A stretch of DNA of 64,000 bases from Paratractidigestivibacter sp003150175 (GCF_964283195.1 NZ_CAXYLH010000001.1), one strand, 5' to 3'. Shown: positions 18,560-28,072, counted from the stretch's first letter. Notes: a model not told the origin generated them from the sequence alone. Program-made: numbers and translations.

Positions 18560-18715
18560 GCCGGGAGAGGGGCGGGCGGGCCGAGCGCCGGGGTTTCTTA
18601 GCCGCGAGCTAATTGCCGCTCCCAAAACATTTCGCAACAGCTTGCGACGCAATCCAACAAAGCCGCAGGTAGAAATAGCAGTTTTCGTCATATTACAGAA
18701 CAGTTCGAAACGCTC

Positions 18716-19129
18716 TCAAACGCTTCGTTCGGGATTATTCGTACCGGGATTTGTACCGACCCACACCCCCAAGCAGAAAGCTGGCCCGGACCAGCGAGGC
18801 CCGAGCCACCCAGCAAGATTTGCTCTCCCAACAGCTTTCCGGCAACGGGCGCGACCAGGGTGCAGCTCGAACTCACGGCGCTCGGCGTCCGATGCCGCCT
18901 TCAGCTCCTCGATCTACTTGGCCAGCACCTCGGCCGACTCCACGGTCTTGGCTGCCTCTGCGATCTGGGCCTCCTGCTCGGCGAGCGCCGCGCGGGTCTC
19001 CTCGTCGTCGGGCGCGCCTACTTACCCGGACGCTTTCGACTCCTGCTGCTCGTCTTTGGCCTGCGGGTCGCCTTGCTACCCCTGCTGCTCTTCGCCCTAC
19101 GCCTACGCACCATCCTGCCTACCATCCAT
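18716..19129 (-). pseudogene. Decayed Gln/Glu/Ala-rich coiled-coil gene with five in-frame stops
   Basis: Read on the minus strand from an ATG at 19129 (GGAAAG upstream), the frame gives a Gln/Glu-rich then coiled-coil protein (for example RAALAEQEAQIAEAAKTVES). It is broken by TAG at 19103-19105, 19097-19099 and 19076-19078, TAA at 19022-19024 and TAG at 18914-18916. Every stop is one C-to-T change from a Gln codon and sits where Gln would fit. After about 18863 the coil is lost and a frameshift is possible. The pattern recalls phage scaffolding proteins, but this is a guess. Confidence 0.6.
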
Positions 19130-19164
19130 GGGGACCGCTTTCCATATCCGGTAGGCAAAGAAAA

Positions 19165-19197
19165 AGCCTGCTCCCGATTTCACGTCGGGAACAGGCT
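19165..19197 (-). terminator. Terminator of the hsd operon
   Basis: A stem AGCCTG-c-TCCCGA (19165-19177) pairs with 19185-19197 and is followed on the minus strand by TTTTTC. It lies beyond the inverted hsdS segment, as expected if that segment is sometimes in the operon's orientation. Confidence 0.85.
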
Positions 19198-19247
19198 ATT
19201 GGTGCGTCACAAATGGAAGCGACGATGGGGCTTGGGGTTGATATCGT

Positions 19248-19262
19248 TAAATGGCTATTTAG
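19248..19262 (+). repeat. Left 15-bp inverted repeat of the hsdS switch
   Basis: TAAATGGCTATTTAG, the exact reverse complement of 19862-19876. In the silent cassette it encodes the conserved LNGYL of the HsdS spacer. Confidence 0.9.
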
Positions 19263-19853
19263 AAGAACAGTGCGAAGCGGTTGCCAATCACGAAAAAGGT
19301 TTCGCTGTCGAACTTTCCACGCTATGCGGTTTAGTGAAAGAGAAAGCGGATTACAATGAGGCTGACTTTGATACCTACGTTTCAACAGAGTCTCTGCTCC
19401 CTGGCAAGAAGGGTAGGCAGGCACCGTCGTCCCTGCCCCAAACCGGAAAAGTTACGGTCTACAAGGCCGGGGACATTCTGGTTTCGAACATTCGCCCATA
19501 CTTTAAAAAAATTTGGTATGCAGACCGAACTGGAACCTGCTCGGGTGATGTCCTAGTGTTTAGAGCCAAGCAGCCGGAGCAGTCCGGTTACCTCTATTCA
19601 TGCATGCGCAGCGATGCTTTCTTCGATTACGTCATGAAGGGCGCAAAGGGCACAAAGATGCCAAGAGGGGACAAAAAGCAGATGCTCACTTATAAAGTTG
19701 CGAGTAATCCAAGTGGAGCAACCGTTGATTTTATTGAATCAGCGCTTAGCCAAGCATCAAGCTCAAGTAAAGAGAACCATCGTCTTGCCGCTCTTCGTGA
19801 CAATCTCCTCCCTAAATTAATGTCAGGAGAAATCGACGTCTCGAAGGTCGATC

Positions 19854-20435
19854 TCAAGCAGCTAAATAGCCATTTATCCGATTGTTGATAAGAGGGCGTT
19901 CGAATGTTGCATCAAGGATGCTGACGATGCGCCGCTGATCATCAATGGAAGGAATTTCTATTTCAATTCGAGCCAAATCATCCGGATGAACGCGGAAGAC
20001 TTTCATTCCCTTAACGTACTGTCTGAGCAGTTTCTTAAAACGAGCAGACTGAAACAGCCAGTTTAGGTAGGAGGGAAGCACGAGGTCTGGACGGTTCACG
20101 CGCACAATAGTCGTCTCAGTGCCGGCAACCGCCGGCAGTTCCTTGGGATTGTTGAACAAGAAAGCGTGACCTAAATCCTCGACCGTTTCCGAGGTCAAGA
20201 CGTACACGATGTCCTGGTCGCATAGCAACTGACTTTCCCGGATAGGCTCACTGCCAGCAATATATGGAATGGGCTTCTGCGGATTATCTACGTCGATACG
20301 GACATCGAACCCTTTGTAAAGGTCTCCGTAGTGAATGTAGAGAAAGTCTCCTTGGTCAAGCATTCGCGCACGGGGGACGCTCGCTCCGCGAGAAAACGAG
20401 CAGATCTCGCCTAAGACGACCTTACATCCCATACC
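19854..20435 (-). CDS. hsdS: Type I restriction specificity subunit HsdS, half-length form
   Basis: A 193-residue protein with one target-recognition domain (TETTIVRVN and SYLNWLFQSARF are typical) and the central conserved stretch IDDQRRIVSILDA followed by INNRINGYL. Full HsdS proteins are about 400 residues; here a stop comes three codons after INGYL, exactly at the inverted repeat. Half-length HsdS can dimerise in other systems and recognise a symmetric site, so this may be active. The ATG at 20435 overlaps the hsdM end (GGAGG upstream). Confidence 0.88.
   Translation of the reverse strand, partial: GMGCKVVLGEICSFSRGASVPRARMLDQGDFLYIHYGDLYKGFDVRIDVDNPQKPIPYIAGSEPIRESQLLCDQDIVYVLTSETVEDLGHAFLFNNPKELPAVAGTETTIVRVNRPDLVLPSYLNWLFQSARFKKLLRQYVKGMKVFRVHPDDLARIEIEIPSIDDQRRIVSILDATFERPLINNRINGYLAA
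19862..19876 (-). repeat. Right 15-bp inverted repeat of the hsdS switch
   Basis: CTAAATAGCCATTTA on the plus strand, exact inverse of 19248-19262. On the minus strand it encodes most of INGYL in the expressed hsdS; on the plus strand it encodes LNSHL at the end of the silent cassette. Confidence 0.9.
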
Positions 20436-21930
20436 CAATCGCCTCCAGGTTCTTCTTGATCTGCTCCTGTAGACGGTTGGACTCTTCGAAACACTTGCCA
20501 AGCTCGCTAGTCAAGCGTGCCATTTTCTCGTCGAAAGGCTCGTCGTCACCCTCGGGGTCGGCAATGCCTACATAACGGCCAGGCGTTAGGATGAAATCCT
20601 GCTTGGCGATATCATCAATCGTCGCAGCCTTGGAGAAGCCCTTCTCCTCCTCGAGCTCGCCGTCGCGGAAGGCATCGAATGCCTTCGAGACCTTAGCTAT
20701 GTCCTCACCCGTGAACTCGCGGAGCTTGCGGCTTACCATCGTGCCCATTTCGCGAGCGTCGATGAAGAGAGTCTTACCTGTTTGTTTCTTCACCTTAGAG
20801 ATAATCCACAGACTCACGGGGATACCCGTGCTGTAGAACAGCTTGTCGGGCATAGCTACAATGCCTTCAACCAGGTCAGCTTCCACGAGTGCACGACGGA
20901 TGTCGCCTTCGGTGCCCGTCTGACTGGAGAGTGAACCGTTCGCCAGCACCATGCCCATGCGGCCCGTAGCATTCAGGTGGTGCACCATGTGCTGCACCCA
21001 GGCGAAGTTGGCGTTACCCTCGGGCGGGATGCCGTAATCCCAGCGCGGATCATCCTTGAGTTTGTCGCCTCCCCAGTCCTTCAGGTTGAACGGCGGGTTT
21101 GCAAGGATGAAGTCGAAGCGCTCGTTCTTGTGCACGTCGTTGAAGAAGGTGTCGGCGTTGTAGGGACCCAGATCGGCGTCAATGCCGCGGATGGCCAAGT
21201 TCATGGTAGCCATCTTCCAGGTGGTGGGGTTACTCTCCTGGCCAAAGATGGACAGGTCGTTGATATTGCCGGAGTGACGGCGCACGAACTCGGCGGACTG
21301 CACGAACATACCACCTGAGCCGCAGCAGGGGTCGTAAACACGTCCGTGGTAGGGCTCGATGATCTCGACCAGCGTTCGCACGATACAGGCGGGAGTATAG
21401 AACTCGCCGGCGTTCTTGCCTTCAGCCTCGGCGAACTTGGCCAGGCAGTACTCGTAGGTACGTCCAAGGATGTCGCGGGTGTCGCCCTTCTCGGCCATCT
21501 GGACGTTGGTAAACAAATCCACCACCTCGCCCAAGCGGCGCTTGTCGAGTTCCTGACGGGCGAAGTTCTTGGGCAGGATGTTCTTCAGTTTGTCGTTTTC
21601 GGCCTCGATCTGGCGCATCGCCTCATCGATGACCTTGCCTATCTCAGGTGTGTGCGCAGCGGCGGCCACCGTGTCCCAGCGCGCCTCTTTGGGGACGAAG
21701 AAGATACTCTCGGCGGTGTACTCGTCGCGGTCCTCCTCGAAGCCCTCGCCCTCGGCCACCAGCTCCTCATGCTTCTGCTCGAACTTGTCCGAGATGTACT
21801 TCAGGAAGATGAGCCCTAGCACAACGTTCTTATACTCGGAGGCATCGATATTGCCGCGAAGCTTATCGGCGGCTTTCCAAATCTGCTCCTCGAAACCTAT
21901 CTCGGCGGTGTTGTCCGTTTTTTTTGCCAT
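20422..21930 (-). CDS. hsdM: Type I restriction-modification methyltransferase HsdM
   Basis: A 502-residue adenine-N6 methyltransferase. The N-terminal helical domain (FEEQIWKAADKLRG) is followed by the SAM motif DPCCGSGGMF near residue 205 and the catalytic NPPF near 280, preceded by FDFILA. It modifies DNA with HsdS and forms the restriction complex with HsdR. The order is hsdR, hsdM, hsdS on the minus strand, with a 9-base gap after hsdR and an overlap with hsdS. The gene looks intact. Confidence 0.95.
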   Translation of the reverse strand: MAKKTDNTAEIGFEEQIWKAADKLRGNIDASEYKNVVLGLIFLKYISDKFEQKHEELVAEGEGFEEDRDEYTAESIFFVPKEARWDTVAAAAHTPEIGKVIDEAMRQIEAENDKLKNILPKNFARQELDKRRLGEVVDLFTNVQMAEKGDTRDILGRTYEYCLAKFAEAEGKNAGEFYTPACIVRTLVEIIEPYHGRVYDPCCGSGGMFVQSAEFVRRHSGNINDLSIFGQESNPTTWKMATMNLAIRGIDADLGPYNADTFFNDVHKNERFDFILANPPFNLKDWGGDKLKDDPRWDYGIPPEGNANFAWVQHMVHHLNATGRMGMVLANGSLSSQTGTEGDIRRALVEADLVEGIVAMPDKLFYSTGIPVSLWIISKVKKQTGKTLFIDAREMGTMVSRKLREFTGEDIAKVSKAFDAFRDGELEEEKGFSKAATIDDIAKQDFILTPGRYVGIADPEGDDEPFDEKMARLTSELGKCFEESNRLQEQIKKNLEAIGYGM

Positions 21931-21939
21931 ATGGGTTCC

Positions 21940-24900
21940 TTACTCGTAGATCTTTGTGTCGGCCCAAAGCTCGCACTGAGCCATGACGGTCTCCGTTGCG
22001 TCGGCGACCCCTTCGGGCGGGTACTTGTACTTGCGCAGCAGGCGTTTGATGGCGCGACGCATACCGGCTCGGGCACTTTCCTTTTTCTGCCAGTCAATGG
22101 TGGCGTTCCTTCGCATAGCCTCAGTCAGCTCGCGGCTGATGGCCACCAGTTGATCGTTGTCGTAGAAGTCCTTTACCGCCTGAGGCTTGGTTATGGCGTC
22201 GTAGAATGCCATCTCCTCGTTGGAGAGCCCGAGCTTCGCGGCCTCGTCGCGATCGGCCATCATCTCTTTGGCCATCTTGACGAGCTCCTCGATGACTTCG
22301 GCATTACTGAGCATGCCGTTCAGATAGGCGTTGAGCGTCCCTTGCAAGAGCTCGCTGAACTTACGCGCCTTCACCACGCTCGTGCGCTGATAGGCGCGCA
22401 CGTGCTCCTTGACGAGCCTCTTTAGCGCTTCAACTGCTACGTTCTTCTCCTTCATGGCGGCGACTTCCGCGAGGAAGCTCTCGTCGAACAGCGATATCTC
22501 GACGCTCTTCTCGTCGAACAGGTCGATGACGCCTTCGGCGTGAACGGTTTGTTCCAGGATCGCGGTCACGCGCTTGTTGAACTCGGCGTAGGTCATTCCA
22601 CCGCCGCCCGCGCCTTTGCGCCCGGTGAGCCTCAGTACCTGCACGCGCAGGACAGAGAGATATGCCGCCTCGTGCTGGTCTTCCTCTGACACGAGACTCT
22701 TGCACAAGGAGAGCGCCTGGTTCATGAGCTGGCACTGCTTGAGGAAGTCCTCCATGTCGTCCGAACGCTCGGGCGCGAGCAGCCAGTCGGTCCCTTCGGC
22801 GATGGCGTCGGCCAATCTTCCACGGTTGCCGCTGAAGATGTCTTCGTGGTAGTCGAAGCCATACAGCAGGTCACGGCAGACGTCCAGCTTCTCCAGGAAC
22901 TTTGGGTAGGCGGTGGCCGCGACGTCCATGTTGCCGTAGTTGCTCTGGTCGCGGTTGGTGTAGTCCTTCATGGCCTGCTTCAGGGCGCGCGCGATTCCGA
23001 TGTAGTCGACCACCAGGCCGCCCTCTTTGCCCTTGCACACGCGGTTGACGCGGGCAATGGCCTGCATCAGGTTATAGCCCTTCATGGGCTTGAAAACGTA
23101 CATGGTCGAAAGACTCGGGACGTCGAAACCCGTGAGCCACATGTCCACGACGATGGCGATCTTCAGCGAGTCGGAGTCATCCTTGAAGCGGCGCTCCATC
23201 TCTTTTTTGTGAGTCTTGCCGCCGCAAACCTCGAACCATTCCTCAGGGTCCTGGTTCGACATGGTCATCACAACGCCCAACGTGTCTTTCCATTCGGGGC
23301 GCAGCTCGAGCAGCCTGTAGTAGATCTTCATCGCCATGGGACGGCTGTACGCAACGATGAGGGCCTTGCCGGCCAGTACGTCGGCGCGGTAGTTCTCGTA
23401 GTGATTCACGATGTCGCGGCATAGCGCGTCGACCGTCTCGGGAGCGCCGAAGATGGCGTCGAGCCCGCCGGTATCGCGCTTGGCCTTCTCGACGCTGGCC
23501 TCGTCAGCCTGCGCAGCAAATTCGGCATATGTCGCATCGAGCTGTGCCAGGGTGCCTTCGTCGAGCTTGAGCGCAACAACGCGGCTTTCATAATAAACAG
23601 GCTTTGTCGACTCGTCCTCCACCGACTGCGTCATGTCGTAGACGTCGATGTAATCGCCGAAGATTTCTCGGGTGTTGCGGTCTTCCAAAGCGATAGGCGT
23701 GCCAGTGAAACCGATATATGAGGCGTTGGGGAGGGCCTTGCGCACCACGCGCGCCGCACCCACCGACACCTTACCGTGCTCGTCCATCTTCTCAATCATG
23801 CCGTACTGACCGCGATGCGCCTCGTCCACCATTACCACGACGTTGCTTCGGTCGCATAGCGGCTCGTCGCCGTCGGTGAACTTCTGCATGGTGGTGAAGA
23901 TGATGCCGTTCGCCTCGCGGCCTACGAGCAGCTCCTTGAGGTTCTCGCGGCTCATAGCCTGAATGGGAGACTGGCGCAGGAAGTCCTTGCAGCGTCCGAA
24001 CTGGCCAAATAGCTGATCATCCAGGTCGTTGCGGTCGGTTATCACCACGATGGTAGGGCAATTCAGCCGCTCTTGCAGAAGGTGCGCGAAGAACACCATG
24101 GAAAGGGACTTTCCCGACCCTTGCGTGTGCCAGAAAACGCCGATCTTGCCGTCACCATCCACGGCTTCAACTGCGCGGTCGATGGCCTTGGCCACGCCGA
24201 AGTACTGGTGGTAGGCGGCAAGGATCTTTGTGACTTTCTCGCCAGAGTCATTGAAGCACACGAAATTTTTGATGATGTCCAGAAGGCGAGCCTTGGGCAT
24301 CATGCCATCGATCATAGTCTTCCAGGTTGCCGTTTTAGTTTCAGAGTAGTCCCCGTCGACCGACTTCCAAGCTACGTAGCGGTCCTCGTCGGCGGTAATG
24401 GTTCCCACGCGCGTCTCGGCCATGTCGCTCATAACGCAGAAGACGTTGGGGACGAACATGCTGGGAATGTGGCGCATGTAGTTTCTCAGCTGCAGATAGG
24501 CGTCCGAGGCGTCGGTTTCCTCGCGTGAGGGGCTCTTTAACTCGAAGAGCACGAGGGGCATGCCGTTGACGAAACAGACAACGTCGGGACGCTTCTCCGA
24601 GTACTCGACGAAGGTCCATTGGTTCACGACGTGGAATGTATTGTTTTCTGGCTTGTCGAAATCGAGTAGGCGAACGATGTCGTCGCGCTCCTCCATCCCG
24701 TCGAAGTAGCGAACCTCGACCCCTGACTGTAGATAGTCGGTGAAGGTCTCGTTGCGCTGCCCGAGGCCGCCGCCTTCGATGTCGGAAAGCTTGAGGATTG
24801 CCTCCTGGATGGCGGCATTGGGAAGCCTCTTGTTAATACGGCTGAGTGAGGCTTGAAGGATGCCAGGGAGGAATACGTCACGGTACTCGCTGGTGGTTCG

Positions 24901-25017
24901 GGCGACATCGGGACCGTGGAGGAACTCGTAACCGTGCTTCTCAACGAGCCGCTCAATGAGAGCTTGCTCGTAGAAGTCTTCGTCGATTCTCATGACCGAG
25001 TGTTCATAAACGCCCAT
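21940..25017 (-). CDS. hsdR: Type I restriction endonuclease subunit HsdR
   Basis: A 1025-residue motor and nuclease subunit. The nuclease core is visible near residue 150 as PDVVCFVNGMPLVLFELKSP (D and E-x-K). The helicase part has Walker A GSGKSLSM, the DEAH box VMVDEAHRGQYG and the motif III GFTGTPI. C-terminal helical domains bind HsdM. I start at the ATG at 25017 because GGAAAGG lies 8 bases upstream; an in-frame ATG further up at 25098 has no good site. First gene of the operon. Confidence 0.94.
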   Translation of the reverse strand: MGVYEHSVMRIDEDFYEQALIERLVEKHGYEFLHGPDVARTTSEYRDVFLPGILQASLSRINKRLPNAAIQEAILKLSDIEGGGLGQRNETFTDYLQSGVEVRYFDGMEERDDIVRLLDFDKPENNTFHVVNQWTFVEYSEKRPDVVCFVNGMPLVLFELKSPSREETDASDAYLQLRNYMRHIPSMFVPNVFCVMSDMAETRVGTITADEDRYVAWKSVDGDYSETKTATWKTMIDGMMPKARLLDIIKNFVCFNDSGEKVTKILAAYHQYFGVAKAIDRAVEAVDGDGKIGVFWHTQGSGKSLSMVFFAHLLQERLNCPTIVVITDRNDLDDQLFGQFGRCKDFLRQSPIQAMSRENLKELLVGREANGIIFTTMQKFTDGDEPLCDRSNVVVMVDEAHRGQYGMIEKMDEHGKVSVGAARVVRKALPNASYIGFTGTPIALEDRNTREIFGDYIDVYDMTQSVEDESTKPVYYESRVVALKLDEGTLAQLDATYAEFAAQADEASVEKAKRDTGGLDAIFGAPETVDALCRDIVNHYENYRADVLAGKALIVAYSRPMAMKIYYRLLELRPEWKDTLGVVMTMSNQDPEEWFEVCGGKTHKKEMERRFKDDSDSLKIAIVVDMWLTGFDVPSLSTMYVFKPMKGYNLMQAIARVNRVCKGKEGGLVVDYIGIARALKQAMKDYTNRDQSNYGNMDVAATAYPKFLEKLDVCRDLLYGFDYHEDIFSGNRGRLADAIAEGTDWLLAPERSDDMEDFLKQCQLMNQALSLCKSLVSEEDQHEAAYLSVLRVQVLRLTGRKGAGGGGMTYAEFNKRVTAILEQTVHAEGVIDLFDEKSVEISLFDESFLAEVAAMKEKNVAVEALKRLVKEHVRAYQRTSVVKARKFSELLQGTLNAYLNGMLSNAEVIEELVKMAKEMMADRDEAAKLGLSNEEMAFYDAITKPQAVKDFYDNDQLVAISRELTEAMRRNATIDWQKKESARAGMRRAIKRLLRKYKYPPEGVADATETVMAQCELWADTKIYE

Positions 25018-25447
25018 CCGTGCGACCTTTCCAACAATACGAAGCATGCCTGGGGGGCATTGCAGTACAGACTGAAAAAGCCTCACCAAATCAGACACAA
25101 AATCACAGGTGAGAGTATATCAAGCTACGGCACGGCCATATTACAGCGCCATGCAGAAAACGTCGAAGGACACGCTTTTTCGCCTTCTCCGGCGACAGTA
25201 TTTTGTTTTATCTGCCGCCCACCCCCGCACGGCCAGCCACGGCCGTCGCTGCCGAATCCGAGCCGCACCGCCCGCGCTACGCCCCGCGCGTCTCAGCCGG
25301 GGCGGCAGGCGGCGGCCCGGGAGCGCCATGGCCATGCGGGGCGGGCCGCTGTCCGACCCCCGCGCGATTCCCCAGCCGTCTGGCGGCGGCTCGCTTCGCG
25401 CCGTGCCCGAGAGCAGCTGTCAAAAGCGCGAGACCCTGGGCCGAAGC
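25018..25447. other. Gap between the DUF262 gene and hsdR
   Basis: There is no credible gene. The right two thirds are GC-rich without recognisable coding. The part next to hsdR is AT-rich and carries minus-strand -10-like hexamers (TATACT near 25111, TGTAAT near 25140), so the hsd promoter probably lies there; no good -35 was found. Confidence 0.4.
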
Positions 25448-27181
25448 TTACTCCCTCAGCAGCCCGAGCTCGCCCAGCCAGTCGACGAAGGCGGCGATAA
25501 TCCGCTCGGTTCGCCCCTCGATGTCCGTCTCGCTGAAGTCGCCGCGACGGGAGATCTCCACCAGCTCGCGAACGGCGGTGCCGGGCACCTCAGTGCCATT
25601 GTCGTTCGTATAGCCCTCGTAGTACTTGCGCTTATCGGCGAGCTGGTAGTCGGCCGCGCGGATGTTCACGCGCTTCTCCAGCATCGCCTTGTTGCCTAGG
25701 GCCTCCAGGTTCGAGCGGTCCGTAAGCGGGTGCACCTCGTTGCGCTTGCGCGCGTAGATGTGCTCGATTTCGAGCGTCGTGTCCAGGTCCATGAGAGGCT
25801 GCTCCGGGTCGGAGTAGGCCCACCACACGAGCATCGAGCGCGTGAAGCGGCGCTGGTTGGTGAACTGGTAGCTGCGAAAGCGCCCCGTGATGGTCTCGCG
25901 ATCGAACAGGTGGCCCGAGAAGTCCGCGTCGCGGCCGTTGACGATGTCGATGAGCGCGGGGTAGACGGGACCGCGCAGAGCGTTCACGCCGGGGCGCTCG
26001 AGCGAGTAGGCGTAGATGAAGCCCGTGATGTATCGGAGGAACCCGTAGAGCTCGGCGTCGTCGAGGTTCCCGTCCTCGTCGCGCCTCGCGAGGAACCACG
26101 TGCTCAGGAGGTACGCCCACATGCCGTTGGGCGCGTAGCTGAGCACGAACAGGCGCCTCAGCACCCGCTCGGAGAACCCCTCCTGCGCGTCCACGCGACG
26201 CCAGAAATCGAGAAGGGCCTCCAGGTCATCGAGCGTGGCGTCTTGTTTAAGGATTTCGTAGCCGCCTTCGCTGTAGAAGTCGCGCAGGCTCTTGGTCGTG
26301 GTGTCGCGAATGCCCTTCTTCGCGCGGCGGTAGTACATGTATCGGGTGAATAGCTCGTCCAGGGGCGTGCCGGTGGCGGGCTTGAAGATGAGGCCAGCCG
26401 TCTCCTCCAGGCGCTTCCAGCGGGCGACGAACTCGTCCTTGCGCCCCTCGGACGATAAATGCTTGTAGAACTGGCTCTTGAAGATGTCCGCGTCCGCCAA
26501 GGGCAGGCCTCGGTCGTTGAGCGTCGAGAAAATCCGGAGCGCGGTGTCCTGCGACTCTGCCTCGATGGGCAGCAGGATCACGTTGTTGAGGATGCGCGCG
26601 GCGAGAAGGGCGATGTAGGTCGGCCACTCGCTCGCCATCTCGGCCATCTTCCTGGAGAAGAAGGCGTAGTTGCGGGCGTAGGCGCTCCTGGCGCCGGCGC
26701 CCACCGAGCCGTGGCGCAGGATGTCGAGGAATTCGCCCTTGTCGGCGTCGCTCGCCACCTCGGAGTCAATTTTGAGGGCGCCCATGTCGGGCTCGTCGAA
26801 TTCGTCGGTCTTCCACACGCAGCCGGCGATGGACTCGCGTACCTTCACAGACTGCTTGTCCTTCATGTTGGCGAACTTATCGTAGAAGGCACGGAGCAGA
26901 AGCATGATGGTCGTGAGCCTCTGCTGGCCGTCGATGATCTCGAGCTGGCCGGCGTCGTTCTTGAAGGTGACGATGGGCCCGAGGAAGTACTCGTCGGCCG
27001 AACTATCGAAGGCGTCGCAGTCGTCGTTGGGGAACGCGAAGGAGAACAGGTCGTCCCACAGCGTCGCGCACTCGTCCTCGCCCCAGGCATAGGGGCGCTG
27101 GTAGTCGGGGATGAGGAAGTCGGAGTGTTTGTCGGTCAGAAGCAGCCTGATCGTCTTCTGATCGATGTTGAGCTTGGACAT
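25448..27181 (-). CDS. DUF262/DUF1524 protein (GmrSD-like), probable defence nuclease
   Basis: A 577-residue protein with an N-terminal DUF262 domain (LIPDYQRPYAWGEDEC, then the nucleotide-handling motif IDGQQRLTTI near residue 90). It ends in a DUF1524 HNH-type domain (LEIEHIYARKRNE and NLEALGNKAMLEKRVNI). In the GmrSD type IV restriction enzyme these two domains bind nucleotides and cut modified DNA; other relatives are less well defined. The start is ATG at 27181, with GGAGG seven bases upstream. It sits directly upstream of the type I operon, which fits a defence role. Confidence 0.85.
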   Translation of the reverse strand: MSKLNIDQKTIRLLLTDKHSDFLIPDYQRPYAWGEDECATLWDDLFSFAFPNDDCDAFDSSADEYFLGPIVTFKNDAGQLEIIDGQQRLTTIMLLLRAFYDKFANMKDKQSVKVRESIAGCVWKTDEFDEPDMGALKIDSEVASDADKGEFLDILRHGSVGAGARSAYARNYAFFSRKMAEMASEWPTYIALLAARILNNVILLPIEAESQDTALRIFSTLNDRGLPLADADIFKSQFYKHLSSEGRKDEFVARWKRLEETAGLIFKPATGTPLDELFTRYMYYRRAKKGIRDTTTKSLRDFYSEGGYEILKQDATLDDLEALLDFWRRVDAQEGFSERVLRRLFVLSYAPNGMWAYLLSTWFLARRDEDGNLDDAELYGFLRYITGFIYAYSLERPGVNALRGPVYPALIDIVNGRDADFSGHLFDRETITGRFRSYQFTNQRRFTRSMLVWWAYSDPEQPLMDLDTTLEIEHIYARKRNEVHPLTDRSNLEALGNKAMLEKRVNIRAADYQLADKRKYYEGYTNDNGTEVPGTAVRELVEISRRGDFSETDIEGRTERIIAAFVDWLGELGLLRE

Positions 27182-27590
27182 GTGAAAACCTCCGTGCAGG
27201 CGGATCAATCCTTGTAGCTCGGATTATTTTACACGGGGAAAGAGAAGCACTTAGCCAACGGCATGGCAAGAGCGAAGGGCACAGAAGACAACGAGAAGGA
27301 CTCATTTTTCCACCACTCGCCGGCAGCGTCATCGGCGATGGTCACGACCGTCATGACAAGAGAGTCCCTGGCTGCAATCTGAACGCCGCATAGTCGAAAG
27401 CGAGAGCGGAGCCATCGCATGCGGGATAATCCCCGAAAGTAACCCTTGCACGCAAAGACGATTCATGGCGGAGAGCGGACAGCCCCAGCTCACTCCCCCG
27501 GCACCCGACGTCGCTCGCTGGCCCGCCCAATCTCTTGCAGTGTAGCTTGCGGCTTAAATCTATCCAAGGCCCCACGGGCTTGTTCTCGGC
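27182..27590. other. Unresolved stretch between hicB and the DUF262 gene
   Basis: Short open frames occur on the minus strand, for example one ending at 27229 with FALAMPLAKCFSFPV, but none has a ribosome site and recognisable family features. A minus-strand TAAAAT near 27230 may belong to the DUF262 promoter. It may contain remnants. Confidence 0.35.
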
Positions 27591-28046
27591 CTACGCAGTC
27601 ACAATCTCTCGAATCCGCGTGGACGGCCTTCCGGGCTGTGGGGCAATCGCAAGGCGCTCCTCGATGCTTTCCTTTGCGACCATACGCGTGGAGCCGACCT
27701 TCCACGAGGCGAGCTGGCCGGACGAGCACATCTGCGCGACGCGAGCGGTCGACACGCCAAGCGCCCTCGCGGCCTCGGCGGACGTCACTGCCGGGGCATC
27801 GGAAACGTCAACGTCGACCGCAACGGCAACGACCCATCCGTCCTCTCGTGGAGCGTGGCAAACGGAACCTCCGGGAAGGACGTAGCCGTGCAGCAGCGAG
27901 TCAAGAGCGGCCGCACGCAGCCAGTCGGCGGCCATGGCAACCGTCCCCTCGCGCGTCTCGCCCTCCGTACCGCCCTCCATGCCGAAGGGAATGGCAAGGT
28001 AGCCGCCCTCGTCTGCCACAATCTCGAACTCCCTGACGAATAGCAT
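27591..28046 (-). CDS. hicB: HicB-family antitoxin with helix-turn-helix
   Basis: A 151-residue antitoxin. The N-terminal half has the HicB partial RNase H-like fold pattern (EGGYLAIPFGMEGG, then ADWLRAAALDSLLHG). The C-terminal half has a winged or simple HTH (SAEAARALGVSTARVAQMCSSGQL) for autoregulation. It lies 26 bases after hicA on the minus strand, the usual toxin-first order. GAGAGG lies five bases before the ATG. Confidence 0.82.
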   Translation of the reverse strand: MLFVREFEIVADEGGYLAIPFGMEGGTEGETREGTVAMAADWLRAAALDSLLHGYVLPGGSVCHAPREDGWVVAVAVDVDVSDAPAVTSAEAARALGVSTARVAQMCSSGQLASWKVGSTRMVAKESIEERLAIAPQPGRPSTRIREIVTA

Positions 28047-28072
28047 TGCGACCTCTCTCTTCTCCGCTTTAG

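Larger units (their letters stand above)
19248..19888 (+). pseudogene. Silent, inverted second half of hsdS
   Basis: This segment has no start of its own and lies opposite to the hsd operon. It begins at LNGYLEEQCEAVANHEKGF, the conserved linker after the first HsdS target-recognition domain. It continues through a second target-recognition domain (with TGTCSGDVLVF and GTKMPRGDKKQML) and ends with the family C-terminus LAALRDNLLPKLMSGEIDV. Inversion between the 15-bp repeats would join it in frame behind the expressed first half. Its AT content is higher than in the core genes. Confidence 0.85.

Noticed and set aside
18560..19200. A tyrosine recombinase next to the invertible hsdS
   Set aside because: Neither strand of this stretch or of the neighbouring genes shows a recombinase; the enzyme must act from elsewhere.
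27229..27354. A short minus-strand open frame ending FALAMPLAKCFSFPV
   Set aside because: It has no ribosome site and no recognisable family, and lies in the probable promoter region of the DUF262 gene.
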